Source: PALSA-600 sp963842335
GTDB lineage: Bacteria > Actinomycetota > Thermoleophilia > Gaiellales > Gaiellaceae
Reading direction: 5' to 3'
Assembly: GCA_963842335.1 (NCBI GenBank)
Contig: CAWJGF010000004.1
Coordinates: forward strand, 1-64,000
DNA: 64,000 nucleotides
Below, in pieces: positions 1-15,502 of the stretch (positions are counted from its first letter, which is position 1; the number at the start of each line of letters is the position of its first letter). Made by a program: the position numbers and the translations under genes. A model generated the notes under the pieces. The model had not been told where the DNA came from. It searched no databases and saw only the letters and a program-made list of their open reading frames with translations.

Positions 1-2
1 AG

Positions 3-446
3 CGGGTCGAGGAAGGCTTCACCGACTTCGACGTCGCGATCGCGACGCCGGATCAGATGGGCAACGTGGGCCGCCTCGGCCGTGTGCTCGGTCCGCGCGG
101 GCTGATGCCGAACCCGAAGACGGGCACCGTCACCTTCGACGTTGCGAAGGCCGTCAAGGACGCGAAGGCCGGCAAGCTCGAGTACCGCACCGACCGCGGC
201 GCCAACGTGCACATCCCGATCGGCAAGAAGAGCTTCGACGAGCGCGCGCTGGTCGAGAACTACGCCGCGCTGATCGAGGAGATCGTGCGGGCGAAGCCGT
301 CGGCTTCCAAGGGCCGCTACATCAAGAAGATCACGCTCACCTCGACGATGGGCCCAGGCATCCACGTCGACCCGACGCGCACCCGCGACATTGCCGAGGA
401 GCTCGCTGAGACGAGTTCCTCGACTGAGGCGGCGCTGAGCGTCTAA
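3..446 (+). CDS. rplA: 50S ribosomal protein L1, C-terminal part (cut by window start)
   Basis: L1 forms the mobile stalk of the large subunit that helps release E-site tRNA, and in many bacteria it represses its own operon. The reading frame is open from base 3, so the true start lies upstream of the window. The visible 147 codons hold the L1 signature GPRGLMPNPKTGTV and the C-terminal half of the family. The stop at 444-446 is followed at once by the L10 leader region, the usual rplA-rplJ-rplL order. Seen: frame and motif. Inferred: that the missing N-terminus is intact. Confidence 0.95.
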   Translation, partial: RVEEGFTDFDVAIATPDQMGNVGRLGRVLGPRGLMPNPKTGTVTFDVAKAVKDAKAGKLEYRTDRGANVHIPIGKKSFDERALVENYAALIEEIVRAKPSASKGRYIKKITLTSTMGPGIHVDPTRTRDIAEELAETSSSTEAALSV

Positions 447-610
447 CTGATTTCCGTATAAACGCCCGTCGCCTAAGACAGCTGGCAGCCCCCGTCTCTC
501 AAGAACGCGGGGCAGAAGCCCAGCCGAGGCGGTGTCGAATCTTCGCCGGAGAACCTTCTGGCCAAATCGGCCCCGCCCTCAAGGCGGGGCCGATTTCGTA
601 AGGAGGTGTA
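447..610 (+). promoter_or_regulatory. Ribosomal protein L10 leader (autoregulatory mRNA element)
   Basis: The 164-bp gap between rplA and rplJ has the hallmarks of the L10 leader, which binds L10-(L12)n and represses its own operon. Visible hallmarks are the block CCTAAGACAGCTGGCAGCC (about 471-489), a central GC hairpin, and the later AGCCCAGCCGAGGCGGTG block, whose CCGAGG resembles the kink-turn of known leaders. The 3' part carries a separate strong hairpin next to the rplJ ribosome binding site. Identification is by position and remembered consensus; a covariance search with the Rfam L10 leader model would settle it. Confidence 0.75.
564..596 (+). promoter_or_regulatory. Attenuator or SD-sequestering hairpin before rplJ
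   Basis: This is a perfect 14-bp stem (564-577 with 583-596) and a 5-nt loop, with no T-tract, ending four bases before the strong Shine-Dalgarno AAGGAGGT (600-607) of rplJ. The segment ACCTTCT at 553-559 can pair with AGGAGGT at 601-607 (one G-U), which would extend the stem across a 4x4 internal loop and hide the ribosome binding site. The pairings are seen; the regulatory role is inferred. Confidence 0.6.
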
Positions 611-1336
611 ATGCACAAAGAGGACAAGGAACGCGTCGTCGCCGAGTTGACGGAGAAGCTCCGTAGCGCGGAGACGCTGTTCGTCGCGGACTACCGCGGC
701 CTGACCATGCCCCAGATCGACGCCCTGCGCGGGCGTCTGCTGGAGAACGGGGCCAGGTTGTCGGTCGTCAAGAACACCCTCACCCGCCGCGCCGCGCAGG
801 CCGCCGGGGCGGATGCGCTGCTGGCGCTCCTCGAGGGCCCGTCGGCGATCGCGTTCATCGAGGCCGACGGCGACATGGTCGCCGTGGCGAAGGCGCTCGC
901 GGATTCCGCGCGCGAGACGAAGGTGCTCGAGATTCGCGGCGGCGTCATGTTGGGCCGCGAGATCTCGGCAGCGAACGTCGAGGACCTTGCAAAGCTCCCG
1001 CCGCTCGATGTGTTGCGTGGCCAGGTGCTCGGCGCGATCGTTGCGCCGCTTTCCGCCATTGCCGCACTGTTGAACGCACCGTTGCAGAACCTCTACGGGC
1101 TGATCGACGCTCGCATCGAGCAGTTGCAGGCCGCCGGCGACACGTCCGCCGCCGAGCCCGCACCCGCCGAAGCGGCCGCGGCACCCGAGCCCGAGGAGAC
1201 GGCTGCCGCCGAGGCGGAGGCTCCCGCTGCGGAGGCTGAGACTGCTCCAGAAGCTGACGCTGCTCCGGAGGCTGAAGCCGAAGCTGCTCCGGCAGAGACC
1301 CAGGAAACCACTGAAACTGAAGACCAGGAGGCCTAG
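611..1336 (+). CDS. rplJ: 50S ribosomal protein L10 with long acidic Ala/Glu-rich tail
   Basis: L10 anchors the L7/L12 dimers to 23S rRNA and builds the stalk that recruits elongation factors. The first ~175 residues match L10 (FVADYRGLTMPQIDALR, VVKNTL). The protein is 241 residues against a usual 165-180 because of a C-terminal tail of about 60 residues made almost only of Ala, Glu, Pro and Thr. The ATG at 611 is set by the AAGGAGGT site 600-607. rplL follows 2 bp after the stop. The tail is low-complexity, like those on several other ribosomal proteins in this window. Confidence 0.96.
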   Translation: MHKEDKERVVAELTEKLRSAETLFVADYRGLTMPQIDALRGRLLENGARLSVVKNTLTRRAAQAAGADALLALLEGPSAIAFIEADGDMVAVAKALADSARETKVLEIRGGVMLGREISAANVEDLAKLPPLDVLRGQVLGAIVAPLSAIAALLNAPLQNLYGLIDARIEQLQAAGDTSAAEPAPAEAAAAPEPEETAAAEAEAPAAEAETAPEADAAPEAEAEAAPAETQETTETEDQEA

Positions 1337-1338
1337 AG

Positions 1339-1716
1339 ATGGCTGCAGTTGACACTGTCTTCGAGCAGCTCGGGACGATGACCGTCCTCGAGCTGGTCGA
1401 GCTGAAGAACAAGATCGAGGAGGAGTGGGGCATCACCGCTGCCGCTCCCGTCGCAGTCGCGGCCGCCGGTGGCGGCGGTGGCGGCGAGGCCGCTGCCGAG
1501 GAGAAGACGGCGTTCGATGTCGTCCTCACCGGCGCGGGCCAGCAGAAGATCCAGGTGATCAAGGTCGTCCGGGCCGTCACCGGGCTCGGTCTCAAGGAGG
1601 CCAAGGACCTCGTCGACTCGGCGCCCCAGGCCGTCAAGGAGGGCGTCGCCCAGGACGAGGCCGACACGATCAAGGGTCAGCTCGAGGAGGCCGGCGCCTC
1701 CGTCGAGATCAAGTAG
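1339..1716 (+). CDS. rplL: 50S ribosomal protein L7/L12
   Basis: L7/L12 is the multicopy stalk protein that binds and stimulates the GTPase factors. The 125 residues show the N-terminal dimerisation domain, an Ala/Gly hinge (about residues 34-52) and the C-terminal domain with KIQVIKVVRAVTGLGLKEAK. Length and order are normal. The gene is translationally close to rplJ and is followed by a 30-bp perfect palindrome, suggesting that many transcripts end here before rpoB. Confidence 0.97.
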   Translation: MAAVDTVFEQLGTMTVLELVELKNKIEEEWGITAAAPVAVAAAGGGGGGEAAAEEKTAFDVVLTGAGQQKIQVIKVVRAVTGLGLKEAKDLVDSAPQAVKEGVAQDEADTIKGQLEEAGASVEIK

Positions 1717-2337
1717 GCACGCCCCGCGGAAGCGGTGCCCGGCGCGCGCCGGGCACCGCTCCCACTGGCACGCAGGGTTCTGCACGCGCCCCGGGTGCCA
1801 CTCGAACGGGTGAAATTCGCGCGCAGGCGCTCCTGGCACGGGCGTTCTCTGCCGACAAAGGCGCCAGGAACGGCCGCGCGATCTCCCGGCCGGGCCGGCG
1901 CGGCGCCGCCCGCCCCGCCGGTTCGGCCGTGGCGACCGCGGACAACGTCTCCGAAGGCGCTGTCCCGGGGCGACGACCCGACGGCAGCCGTCGTCGCGAA
2001 ACAGCGCCAATTGTGTGCCGATTCAGGGTCTTTTCCGGCGGCTGAGGGCGATCTGGGGCAGAATGGCGGCGGAAACCGCTTCGGACGGGCGTCCCCGGCG
2101 GTCGCTGAGGGCTGGATCGTTCCAGGCTGGGCTGGCGCCACCCGCACCGGTCCTGGTATCTTGGGCAACCAGTCGGCCCAGCGGGCCCTCGCCGCGTGCC
2201 TTTGCGGCTGGAGGGCACCTTCACACATGTGAAGGGTTGTCGCCGGCGTCCGGACATGTCCCGCCTTTGCACGCCCTTTTGTGCCGTAACACCTTTCCGC
2301 CCCTCATTTCATAGCTAGCAAGGGAGGCTGTATCTCC
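1717..2337 (+). other. 621-bp gap between rplL and rpoB, no gene seen
   Basis: No protein-coding frame with ribosomal or polymerase similarity is visible here. The gap holds the palindrome at 1731-1760, a C/G-rich stretch (1880-1930), an extended -10-like TGGTATCTT ending at 2162, a 16-bp near-palindrome with 7-bp arms CTTCACA/TGTGAAG at 2219-2234, and a GGACATGTCC palindrome at 2252-2261. The length and these sites suggest a rpoB leader with its own promoter. No promoter could be assigned firmly. Confidence 0.4.
1731..1760 (+). terminator. 30-bp perfect palindrome after rplL
   Basis: The 30 bases are identical to their reverse complement (left arm AGCGGTGCCCGGC, right arm GCCGGGCACCGCT). 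They begin 15 bp after the rplL stop. There is no T-tract, so this is a terminator-like or attenuating hairpin of the kind common in high-GC actinobacteria. It could set the lower level of rpoB transcription relative to rplJL. Confidence 0.55.
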
Positions 2338-5980
<3,643 letters not shown>

Positions 5981-6018
5981 GACCTGGACGACCACGGAAA
6001 GAAAGAGGCGAGAAACAC

Positions 6019-10560
<4,542 letters not shown>

Positions 10561-10586
10561 GTCGTAAAGGCAGACGAAGCATGACC

Positions 10587-10612
10587 GTGAGGCCGGGGCA
10601 ACCCGGCCTCAC
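10587..10612 (+). terminator. Terminator-like hairpin after rpoC
   Basis: An 11-bp perfect stem (GTGAGGCCGGG with CCCGGCCTCAC) around a GCAA tetraloop starts 27 bp after the rpoC stop. No T-tract follows. It is the likely end of the rplJL-rpoBC unit. Confidence 0.6.
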
Positions 10613-10619
10613 GCGTTCC
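10593..10619 (+). repeat. 27-bp diverged direct repeat, copy 1
   Basis: This block covers the right part of the rpoC hairpin plus CACGCGTTCC and matches 10867-10893 at 24 of 27 positions. It may be a degenerate local duplication. Confidence 0.4.
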
Positions 10620-10866
10620 ACCTTCGGCACGAGTGCGTGACGCCTACGTCACAACGGCTGCCGTTGCGGAGTGCGCTGAGGGAGTGCGCGACGAGCGGGA
10701 TGGCGCGGGAGTGGCCAGGCGTCGATAACCGCCGGGGAGGACGCTCCGAAGCGGTTTCGCGCTCCACATGCTGCCGAACGCTGTCTCGTTCCGCCCCGCC
10801 TCGACCCACTCTTGGTGCACTTTCTTTCCGCTTTCGGCACGACGGCTGCCGTCGGAAGGAGCGCTG

Positions 10867-10893
10867 CGGGGGCAAGCCGGCCCCACGCGTTCC
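10867..10893 (+). repeat. 27-bp diverged direct repeat, copy 2
   Basis: Second copy of the block at 10593-10619, 274 bp downstream, with three mismatches. In this copy the hairpin stem is only partly kept. Confidence 0.4.
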
Positions 10894-11024
10894 GCGACCG
10901 GCCACGCGCGGCAGGTCCTCGCCCTGTGGATGGTCCGTCACGGTGTCGTGCGCGTGTCTGACACCGGCCGTGGCCGTGCGGGTCACGTCACGAAAGGGCC
11001 GCGGGTGACTTCTCGCCGCCTTGC

Positions 11025-11030
11025 TACAAC
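11025..11030 (+). promoter_or_regulatory. -10 box TACAAC, leaderless arrangement
   Basis: TACAAC is followed by exactly 7 bases and then GTG at 11038. A -10 box at this distance puts the transcription start at or next to the start codon. It supports 11038 over the in-frame GTG at 11005 as the start of the secreted protein. Confidence 0.5.
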
Positions 11031-11037
11031 GGGCGCC

Positions 11038-12795
11038 GTGAGACGGATCCTCGTGCTCGGCGTTTGCGTGCTCGCGCTCACGGCGGCTGCCGCCCGCGGG
11101 GGCGCGCCGGCCGCGCAGTCGCCCACAACGCAGCTGCCGCTTCCGTGCGGCCTCCCGCCGGCGCAGCCGCTCTGGGTCGACTACGCCGACGGCGGTGTTC
11201 CGTTCTGGTCGACGATCTTCGCGCGGCCCGGGATCGTCGGCGCCGCGTCGAACCTCCTCGTCCCGCCGCAACTGCGCGCCAAGGGCGCGCAGACCGTCTA
11301 CTTCGACCTCTACCTGAACAACCGCGTCGGCACCCCGTCGAAGCCGGCCGATCCCTCGACGATCCAGGCGCGCGCCGACAAGCTCTTCGCAGCGGCCGTG
11401 GCGTCGTCCGGCTGCGACCACCCGCTGATGGCCGAGAACGAGCTCTTCGGGGCGCAGCTGCCAACCCCGTGGACGCCGACCACCGCGCAATACCGCGCGA
11501 ACGTGCTCGCGTTCCTGCAGCGGCTCGCCGACCGCGGCGCGCGGCCCTTCCTGCTCCTCTCGAGCAACCCCTACACGCACGACCCCACCGCCGACGCGTG
11601 GTGGCAGCAGGCCGCCGAGGTCGCAGACCTGGTGCCGGAGATCTACTTCTCCGGCCCTGCGATCTCCAAGCAGGGTGCGGTGCAGGGCAGCCGCCGCCTG
11701 CGCGCGACCATGCGCAACCGGCTCGAGCAGCTGATCGAGATCGGCGTGCCGACGAACCGGCTCGGGATGATGCTGACCTTCAGCTCGACCCCCAAGGCCG
11801 GCGGCCGCGAAGGCCTGCAGCCGCTCTCGAAGTGGCTCGACGTCGTCAAGTGGGAGGCGCTCGCGTCGAAGCAGGTTGCGGCCGAGCTGAACATCGCGAG
11901 CGTCTGGTCCTGGGGCTGGGCGGCGTTCAACCCGGCCGGCAACGACCCCGACAAGCCGAAGGCTGCGTGCACGTGGCTCTGGGTGCGCGACCACTCGCTC
12001 TGCGACGCCCCGGCCCTCGCCGGGACGAGCCTCGACACGTCGCTCGACGTCGGCGCGACCCTGCCGGCGGGGACGCTGTGCCTGCTCGACAAGACGAAGC
12101 TCCTCGCGAACGATGTCGCCGCGCTCAACCGGCTGACCGGTGACCGCGATCTCGCGTACTCGGCGGAGCTCCAGCACGCGGTGCTCGCCGATACGCGACC
12201 GGTCGCTGCCCAGGCGGTGGCGAGCGCCGAGCGCGGGGTGATCCTCGACCACTTCGGCGGGAGCCGCAGCGCGTACCTGGCGGCACTCGCGCGGGCACGA
12301 GCGACGCCGACGCTCGCGCGCCGGATCCTCGCCGACGAGTTGCGGCGTCGCGCCGTCGAGGCGTCGCTCCCGGTCAGCGGGCCGACCGCCGCGCAGCTCC
12401 GGCAGTGGTACGACACGTACGCGCCGACGAACGCACGCCTCGTGCGCGCGTCCGCCGCCGAGCGCTGGCTCGGGAACCGCAGTTCCGGGGTCGCGCTCAG
12501 CCAGCAGGCCCCGGGCCGGCTCTTCGGGCTCGAAACCGGCAAGACGACCGTGATCGACGGCGTGAAGGTGACCGTGCTCGGCGAGGTCTCGCCGCTCGCC
12601 TCGTTCCCCTTCGCGCAGGCCGCCGCCTCGGTTCGCGCCGCGTTCGTCGCGCAGCAGAAGGATGCAGCGTTCGCGCTCTGGTCGCGCCGCCACCAGAACC
12701 AGTCGCTCTCGCGCCTCACCTGCCAGCACGATCAGCCGCCGCAGCCGGCCACGGTCGACCTGACCGAATGGCTGCCGTTCCTCAGCCTCGGCTGA
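11038..12795 (+). CDS. Secreted protein of unknown function
   Basis: A 585-residue protein whose family I do not recognise. Residues 1-25 form a typical Sec signal (two Arg, then VLGVCVLALTAAAA). The N-terminal half (WVDYADGGVPFWSTIF, aromatic-rich WSWGWAAFNP) has the alternating look of an extracellular TIM-barrel or glycosidase-like domain. The C-terminal half is helical and rich in Ala/Arg (ADELRRRAVEASLPVSG), loosely like SurA-type chaperone helices. A pair of Cys near CTWLWVRDHSLC could form a disulfide. The start is chosen for the signal peptide and the -10 box; GTG at 11005 is an alternative. The gene stands alone and ends inside a 16-bp hairpin. Confidence 0.75.
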   Translation: MRRILVLGVCVLALTAAAARGGAPAAQSPTTQLPLPCGLPPAQPLWVDYADGGVPFWSTIFARPGIVGAASNLLVPPQLRAKGAQTVYFDLYLNNRVGTPSKPADPSTIQARADKLFAAAVASSGCDHPLMAENELFGAQLPTPWTPTTAQYRANVLAFLQRLADRGARPFLLLSSNPYTHDPTADAWWQQAAEVADLVPEIYFSGPAISKQGAVQGSRRLRATMRNRLEQLIEIGVPTNRLGMMLTFSSTPKAGGREGLQPLSKWLDVVKWEALASKQVAAELNIASVWSWGWAAFNPAGNDPDKPKAACTWLWVRDHSLCDAPALAGTSLDTSLDVGATLPAGTLCLLDKTKLLANDVAALNRLTGDRDLAYSAELQHAVLADTRPVAAQAVASAERGVILDHFGGSRSAYLAALARARATPTLARRILADELRRRAVEASLPVSGPTAAQLRQWYDTYAPTNARLVRASAAERWLGNRSSGVALSQQAPGRLFGLETGKTTVIDGVKVTVLGEVSPLASFPFAQAAASVRAAFVAQQKDAAFALWSRRHQNQSLSRLTCQHDQPPQPATVDLTEWLPFLSLG

Positions 12796-12806
12796 GGAAC
12801 GGCAGC
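12771..12806. terminator. Hairpin overlapping the end of the secreted-protein gene
   Basis: A perfect 16-bp stem (12771-12786 with 12791-12806) with a CTCG loop. The left arm encodes the last residues of the secreted protein and its stop codon lies in the right arm. The facing gene ends at 12825, so the hairpin can serve both directions. Confidence 0.6.
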
Positions 12807-12824
12807 CACGTGGCTCGGAAGCGA

Positions 12825-13496
12825 TCAGGCCGTTGCGACAGCCGCGCGAGGCTCCCGGCGCAGCGAGCGACGCGTGAGTACGACGCTCGTTGCGATGAGC
12901 CAGACGAACGTCAGGAGGATCCCGACAGGCGGCGCTTTCATCGCGATCGGCACGGTCGCGATCGAGATCGTTCCCGCGACTGCGGCGAGCCAGCCGAGCC
13001 ACCGCGGCAGGACGCCGCTCCGCAGGATGACGAGTGCGGCGGCACCGAGCATCACCGCGTCGATCGCCCACGTCAGCACGAACGCCGCGTCGTTCATGTC
13101 GAAGAGCGCGGTCGCGACCTGCGGGTTCCAACCCTGGTCGGCGCGCCAGTACAGCGCGAACGCCGCCGGTACGGATGCGAGCTTCACCGCCGCGGACGCG
13201 ATTCCGGCGCCAAAGGCAGTTGCGGCGACGATGCCGCTCTTATCGCCGTCCCGCAGGACGTTCCACAACGTCGCCGCGAACACGATGAGGAGCAGGATGC
13301 CGACGATCTCGCACATGTCCCCGGCGTAGCCGGCGGTCGTTGCGTGCTGCTTGGAGAGCCACGCGGCGTGCTCGGCGCGGGACTTCGTCAGGTCGGGTGA
13401 ATTACCACCGCCGCTGATGCCCTGCCCGACGAACAGCAGCACGACGGATGCGAGGCCGCTGAGCGCGGCGACGAGCGGGACGGGACGTTGCGTCAT
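12825..13496 (-). CDS. Integral membrane protein, function unknown
   Basis: A 223-residue protein with about six hydrophobic segments (for example PLVAALSGLASVVLLFVG, IVGILLLIVFAATLW and VGILLTFVWLIATSVVL) and short loops, ending in an Arg-rich tail. The ATG at 13496 has a good GGAGGT site 7 bp upstream. The general pattern resembles DUF4386-like membrane proteins, but I cannot assign a family. It is divergent from the histidine kinase, so it may be a target of that two-component system; this is inference from position only. Confidence 0.8.
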   Translation of the reverse strand: MTQRPVPLVAALSGLASVVLLFVGQGISGGGNSPDLTKSRAEHAAWLSKQHATTAGYAGDMCEIVGILLLIVFAATLWNVLRDGDKSGIVAATAFGAGIASAAVKLASVPAAFALYWRADQGWNPQVATALFDMNDAAFVLTWAIDAVMLGAAALVILRSGVLPRWLGWLAAVAGTISIATVPIAMKAPPVGILLTFVWLIATSVVLTRRSLRREPRAAVATA

Positions 13497-13651
13497 TTCT
13501 GAACCTCCGGGATCGACTGCCTCGCAACCTACGAAGGCGCGTAGGCAACTTCTTCGGCCGCGCCGCCGAACTCGTCTCCGCCGCGCGAGGGAACTTCGAT
13601 TCCGCCGCGGGGCGGATGCGGCAGCCCGACTCGGCGCGATACGTTCGAGAT

Positions 13652-14833
13652 ATGTACGAACGGCTCGCCTCGCTCTCCGGGCACCGGCGCTTTCAGGTGC
13701 TCTGCGACCTGGCGCTCGTCGTGGCCCTGCTGATCGCGTCTCTCGCCGATCTCCTGAAGGCAGGTAGCGGCAGCGGCTGGGGCGGGCCGCTGGCCGTTCA
13801 GTTGCTGATCGCGGCGGCGATCTCGGTTCCGTTCCTGTGGCGTCGCACGAATGCGCCACTCGTGGTCGCGATCGTCGTCGTCGCGTCGTTCGGCAGTGTC
13901 GCGCTCGTGGCGCCGCGCCAGGCGGCGTTCGAGCCGTTCCTCGCACTCGTCCTCGCCTTCTACGCGCTCGGCGCGCACACCTCGGCGCGGAAAGGCTTGC
14001 TGACGCTCGCGATTGCGATCCCGGTCGGCGTCATCGCCGGCGTCGCCGCCGCGAGCATGGGATACGTCACCGCGGGGAACTCGTTGCCGACGGTCGTCTG
14101 GGTGATGAGTGCGTGGCTGGTCGGTCGCATCATCCGCTCGTGGCGCGCCCGAGCCGTGGCGCTCGAGCACACGAATCGCATGCTCGAGGAGCAGCGGGAG
14201 CTGCAGGCGCAGGCCGCCGTCGCAGTGGAACGTGGGCGGATCGCCCGTGAGCTGCACGACGTGATCGCCCACAACGTCTCGATGATCGTCGTGCAGGCGG
14301 GCGCGGCCGCGCGCGTGCTCGAAGGCGAGCAGCCGAATGTGCGCGGCGCGCTCGAAGCGATCGAAACCACGGGTCGTGAGACCGTGGACGAGATGCGGCG
14401 CCTACTCGGTGTCCTGCGTCGCGACGAAGATACGCAGGCGCTCGCGCCGCAGCCCGGCCTCGCTGCACTCGACACCCTGGTCGAGCAGGTGCGCGAAGCC
14501 GGCCTCCCGGTCGAGCTGAAGGTCGAGGGCACGCCGACCCAACTGCCGCCAGGGCTCGATCTTTCCGCCTACCGCATCGCGCAGGAGGCACTGACAAATG
14601 CCCTCAAACATGCAGGGCCCGCCCGCGCGGCGCTGACCGTCACCTACGCGCGGGACACCGTCGAGATCGAGATTCGCGATGACGGTGCGGGCTCGGGCAA
14701 CGGCGGCGGCACAGGGCACGGCCTCGTCGGCATGCGTGAGCGGGTGGGGCTCTGGGGCGGGAAGCTCCACGTCGGCCCTGAGCCCGACGGCTGGGTGGTG
14801 CGCGCCTCGTTGCCAGTCGAAGGGCAGCCGTGA
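13652..14833 (+). CDS. NarL-family sensor histidine kinase
   Basis: This membrane sensor kinase phosphorylates the response regulator encoded next to it. Four to five membrane segments fill residues ~12-150. They are followed by a HisKA_3 dimerisation box, RGRIARELHDVIAHNVSM, whose His after the EL pair is the phosphorylation site, then an ATPase domain with N-box EALTNALKHAG and glycine-rich GHGLVGMRERV. The protein has 393 residues from ATG 13652; an earlier ATG at 13616 is possible, but TACGTT 6 bp before 13652 favours a leaderless start there. The stop overlaps the regulator start by 4 bp (GTGA), so the two are translationally coupled. The signal is unknown. Confidence 0.92.
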   Translation: MYERLASLSGHRRFQVLCDLALVVALLIASLADLLKAGSGSGWGGPLAVQLLIAAAISVPFLWRRTNAPLVVAIVVVASFGSVALVAPRQAAFEPFLALVLAFYALGAHTSARKGLLTLAIAIPVGVIAGVAAASMGYVTAGNSLPTVVWVMSAWLVGRIIRSWRARAVALEHTNRMLEEQRELQAQAAVAVERGRIARELHDVIAHNVSMIVVQAGAAARVLEGEQPNVRGALEAIETTGRETVDEMRRLLGVLRRDEDTQALAPQPGLAALDTLVEQVREAGLPVELKVEGTPTQLPPGLDLSAYRIAQEALTNALKHAGPARAALTVTYARDTVEIEIRDDGAGSGNGGGTGHGLVGMRERVGLWGGKLHVGPEPDGWVVRASLPVEGQP

Positions 14834-15483
14834 TCTCGGTCCTGCTCGCGGACGACCAGGCGCTCGTCCGCGCCGGCTTCAACCTGATCCTCAGCGCGGA
14901 GCCCGACATGGAGGTCCTCGGCGAGGCAAGCGACGGGCTCGAGGCAGTTGCTCTGGTTGCGACGAGACACCCTGACATCGTGCTGATGGACATCCGCATG
15001 CCAGAGCTCGACGGGATCGAGGCGACGAGGCGGCTGATCGCAACCACACCGCAGACCCGCGTGCTCATGCTGACGACATTCGACCTTGACGAATACATCG
15101 TCGAGGCCTTCCGCGCCGGCGCCTCTGGATTTCTGCTGAAGACTGCGCCACGCGATCAGCTCGTTGCGGCGGTGCGCACCGTGCACGCGGGCGAAGCGCT
15201 GCTCGCACCTGCCTCGACGCGGAGGCTGATCGAGCAGTTCGCCCAGCCCGTGCGCGAATCGCCCGTGCTCGACTCGCTGACAGCGCGCGAGAGGGACGTG
15301 CTGGTCCTCCTCGCGCGCGGGCTGACGAACGCCGAGATCGCGGCAGAGCTCGTCGTCGAGCCGTCAACGGTCAAGTCGCACGTCGCGAGCCTGCTCGCGA
15401 AAGTCGGGCTTCGTGACCGGGTTCAGGCAGTCGTCTTCGCGTACGAGTCAGGGCTCGTACGCGCCGGCGTCACGCGGACCTAG
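14830..15483 (+). CDS. NarL/LuxR-type response regulator
   Basis: The 217-residue partner of the kinase upstream. The receiver domain shows the acidic pair DDQ and the phospho-acceptor Asp in VLMDIRMPELDG; the C-terminal LuxR helix-turn-helix is LTARERDVLVLLARGLTNAE followed by VEPSTVKSHV. The GTG start overlaps the kinase stop. Target genes are not visible, though the divergent membrane protein is a candidate. Confidence 0.93.
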   Translation: MISVLLADDQALVRAGFNLILSAEPDMEVLGEASDGLEAVALVATRHPDIVLMDIRMPELDGIEATRRLIATTPQTRVLMLTTFDLDEYIVEAFRAGASGFLLKTAPRDQLVAAVRTVHAGEALLAPASTRRLIEQFAQPVRESPVLDSLTARERDVLVLLARGLTNAEIAAELVVEPSTVKSHVASLLAKVGLRDRVQAVVFAYESGLVRAGVTRT

Positions 15484-15502
15484 AGGCGACAGCGATGGTC
15501 GC

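Larger units (their letters stand above)
10561..11037 (+). other. Gap after rpoC with hairpin and diverged repeats
   Basis: This 477-bp stretch has no convincing gene. It contains the rpoC hairpin (10587-10612), a 27-bp block repeated at 10867-10893, and a second diverged repeat pair around ACGGCTGCCGT (about 10653 and 10841), each copy followed by a ...GCGCTG end. The 3' end carries the -10-like box of the next gene. Confidence 0.45.

Noticed and set aside
691..1311. Minus-strand open frames across rplJ
   Set aside because: Antisense shadows of a high-GC gene; Ser/Ala-rich with no family features or ribosome site.
1735..2314. Open frames in the rplL-rpoB gap on both strands
   Set aside because: Composition follows GC bias (Arg/Ala/Pro), frames overlap each other and the palindrome, and no start has a convincing ribosome site.
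10609..13131. An 840-codon minus-strand frame over the secreted-protein gene
   Set aside because: Arg/Glu-rich shadow; the plus-strand protein has a signal peptide and natural composition.
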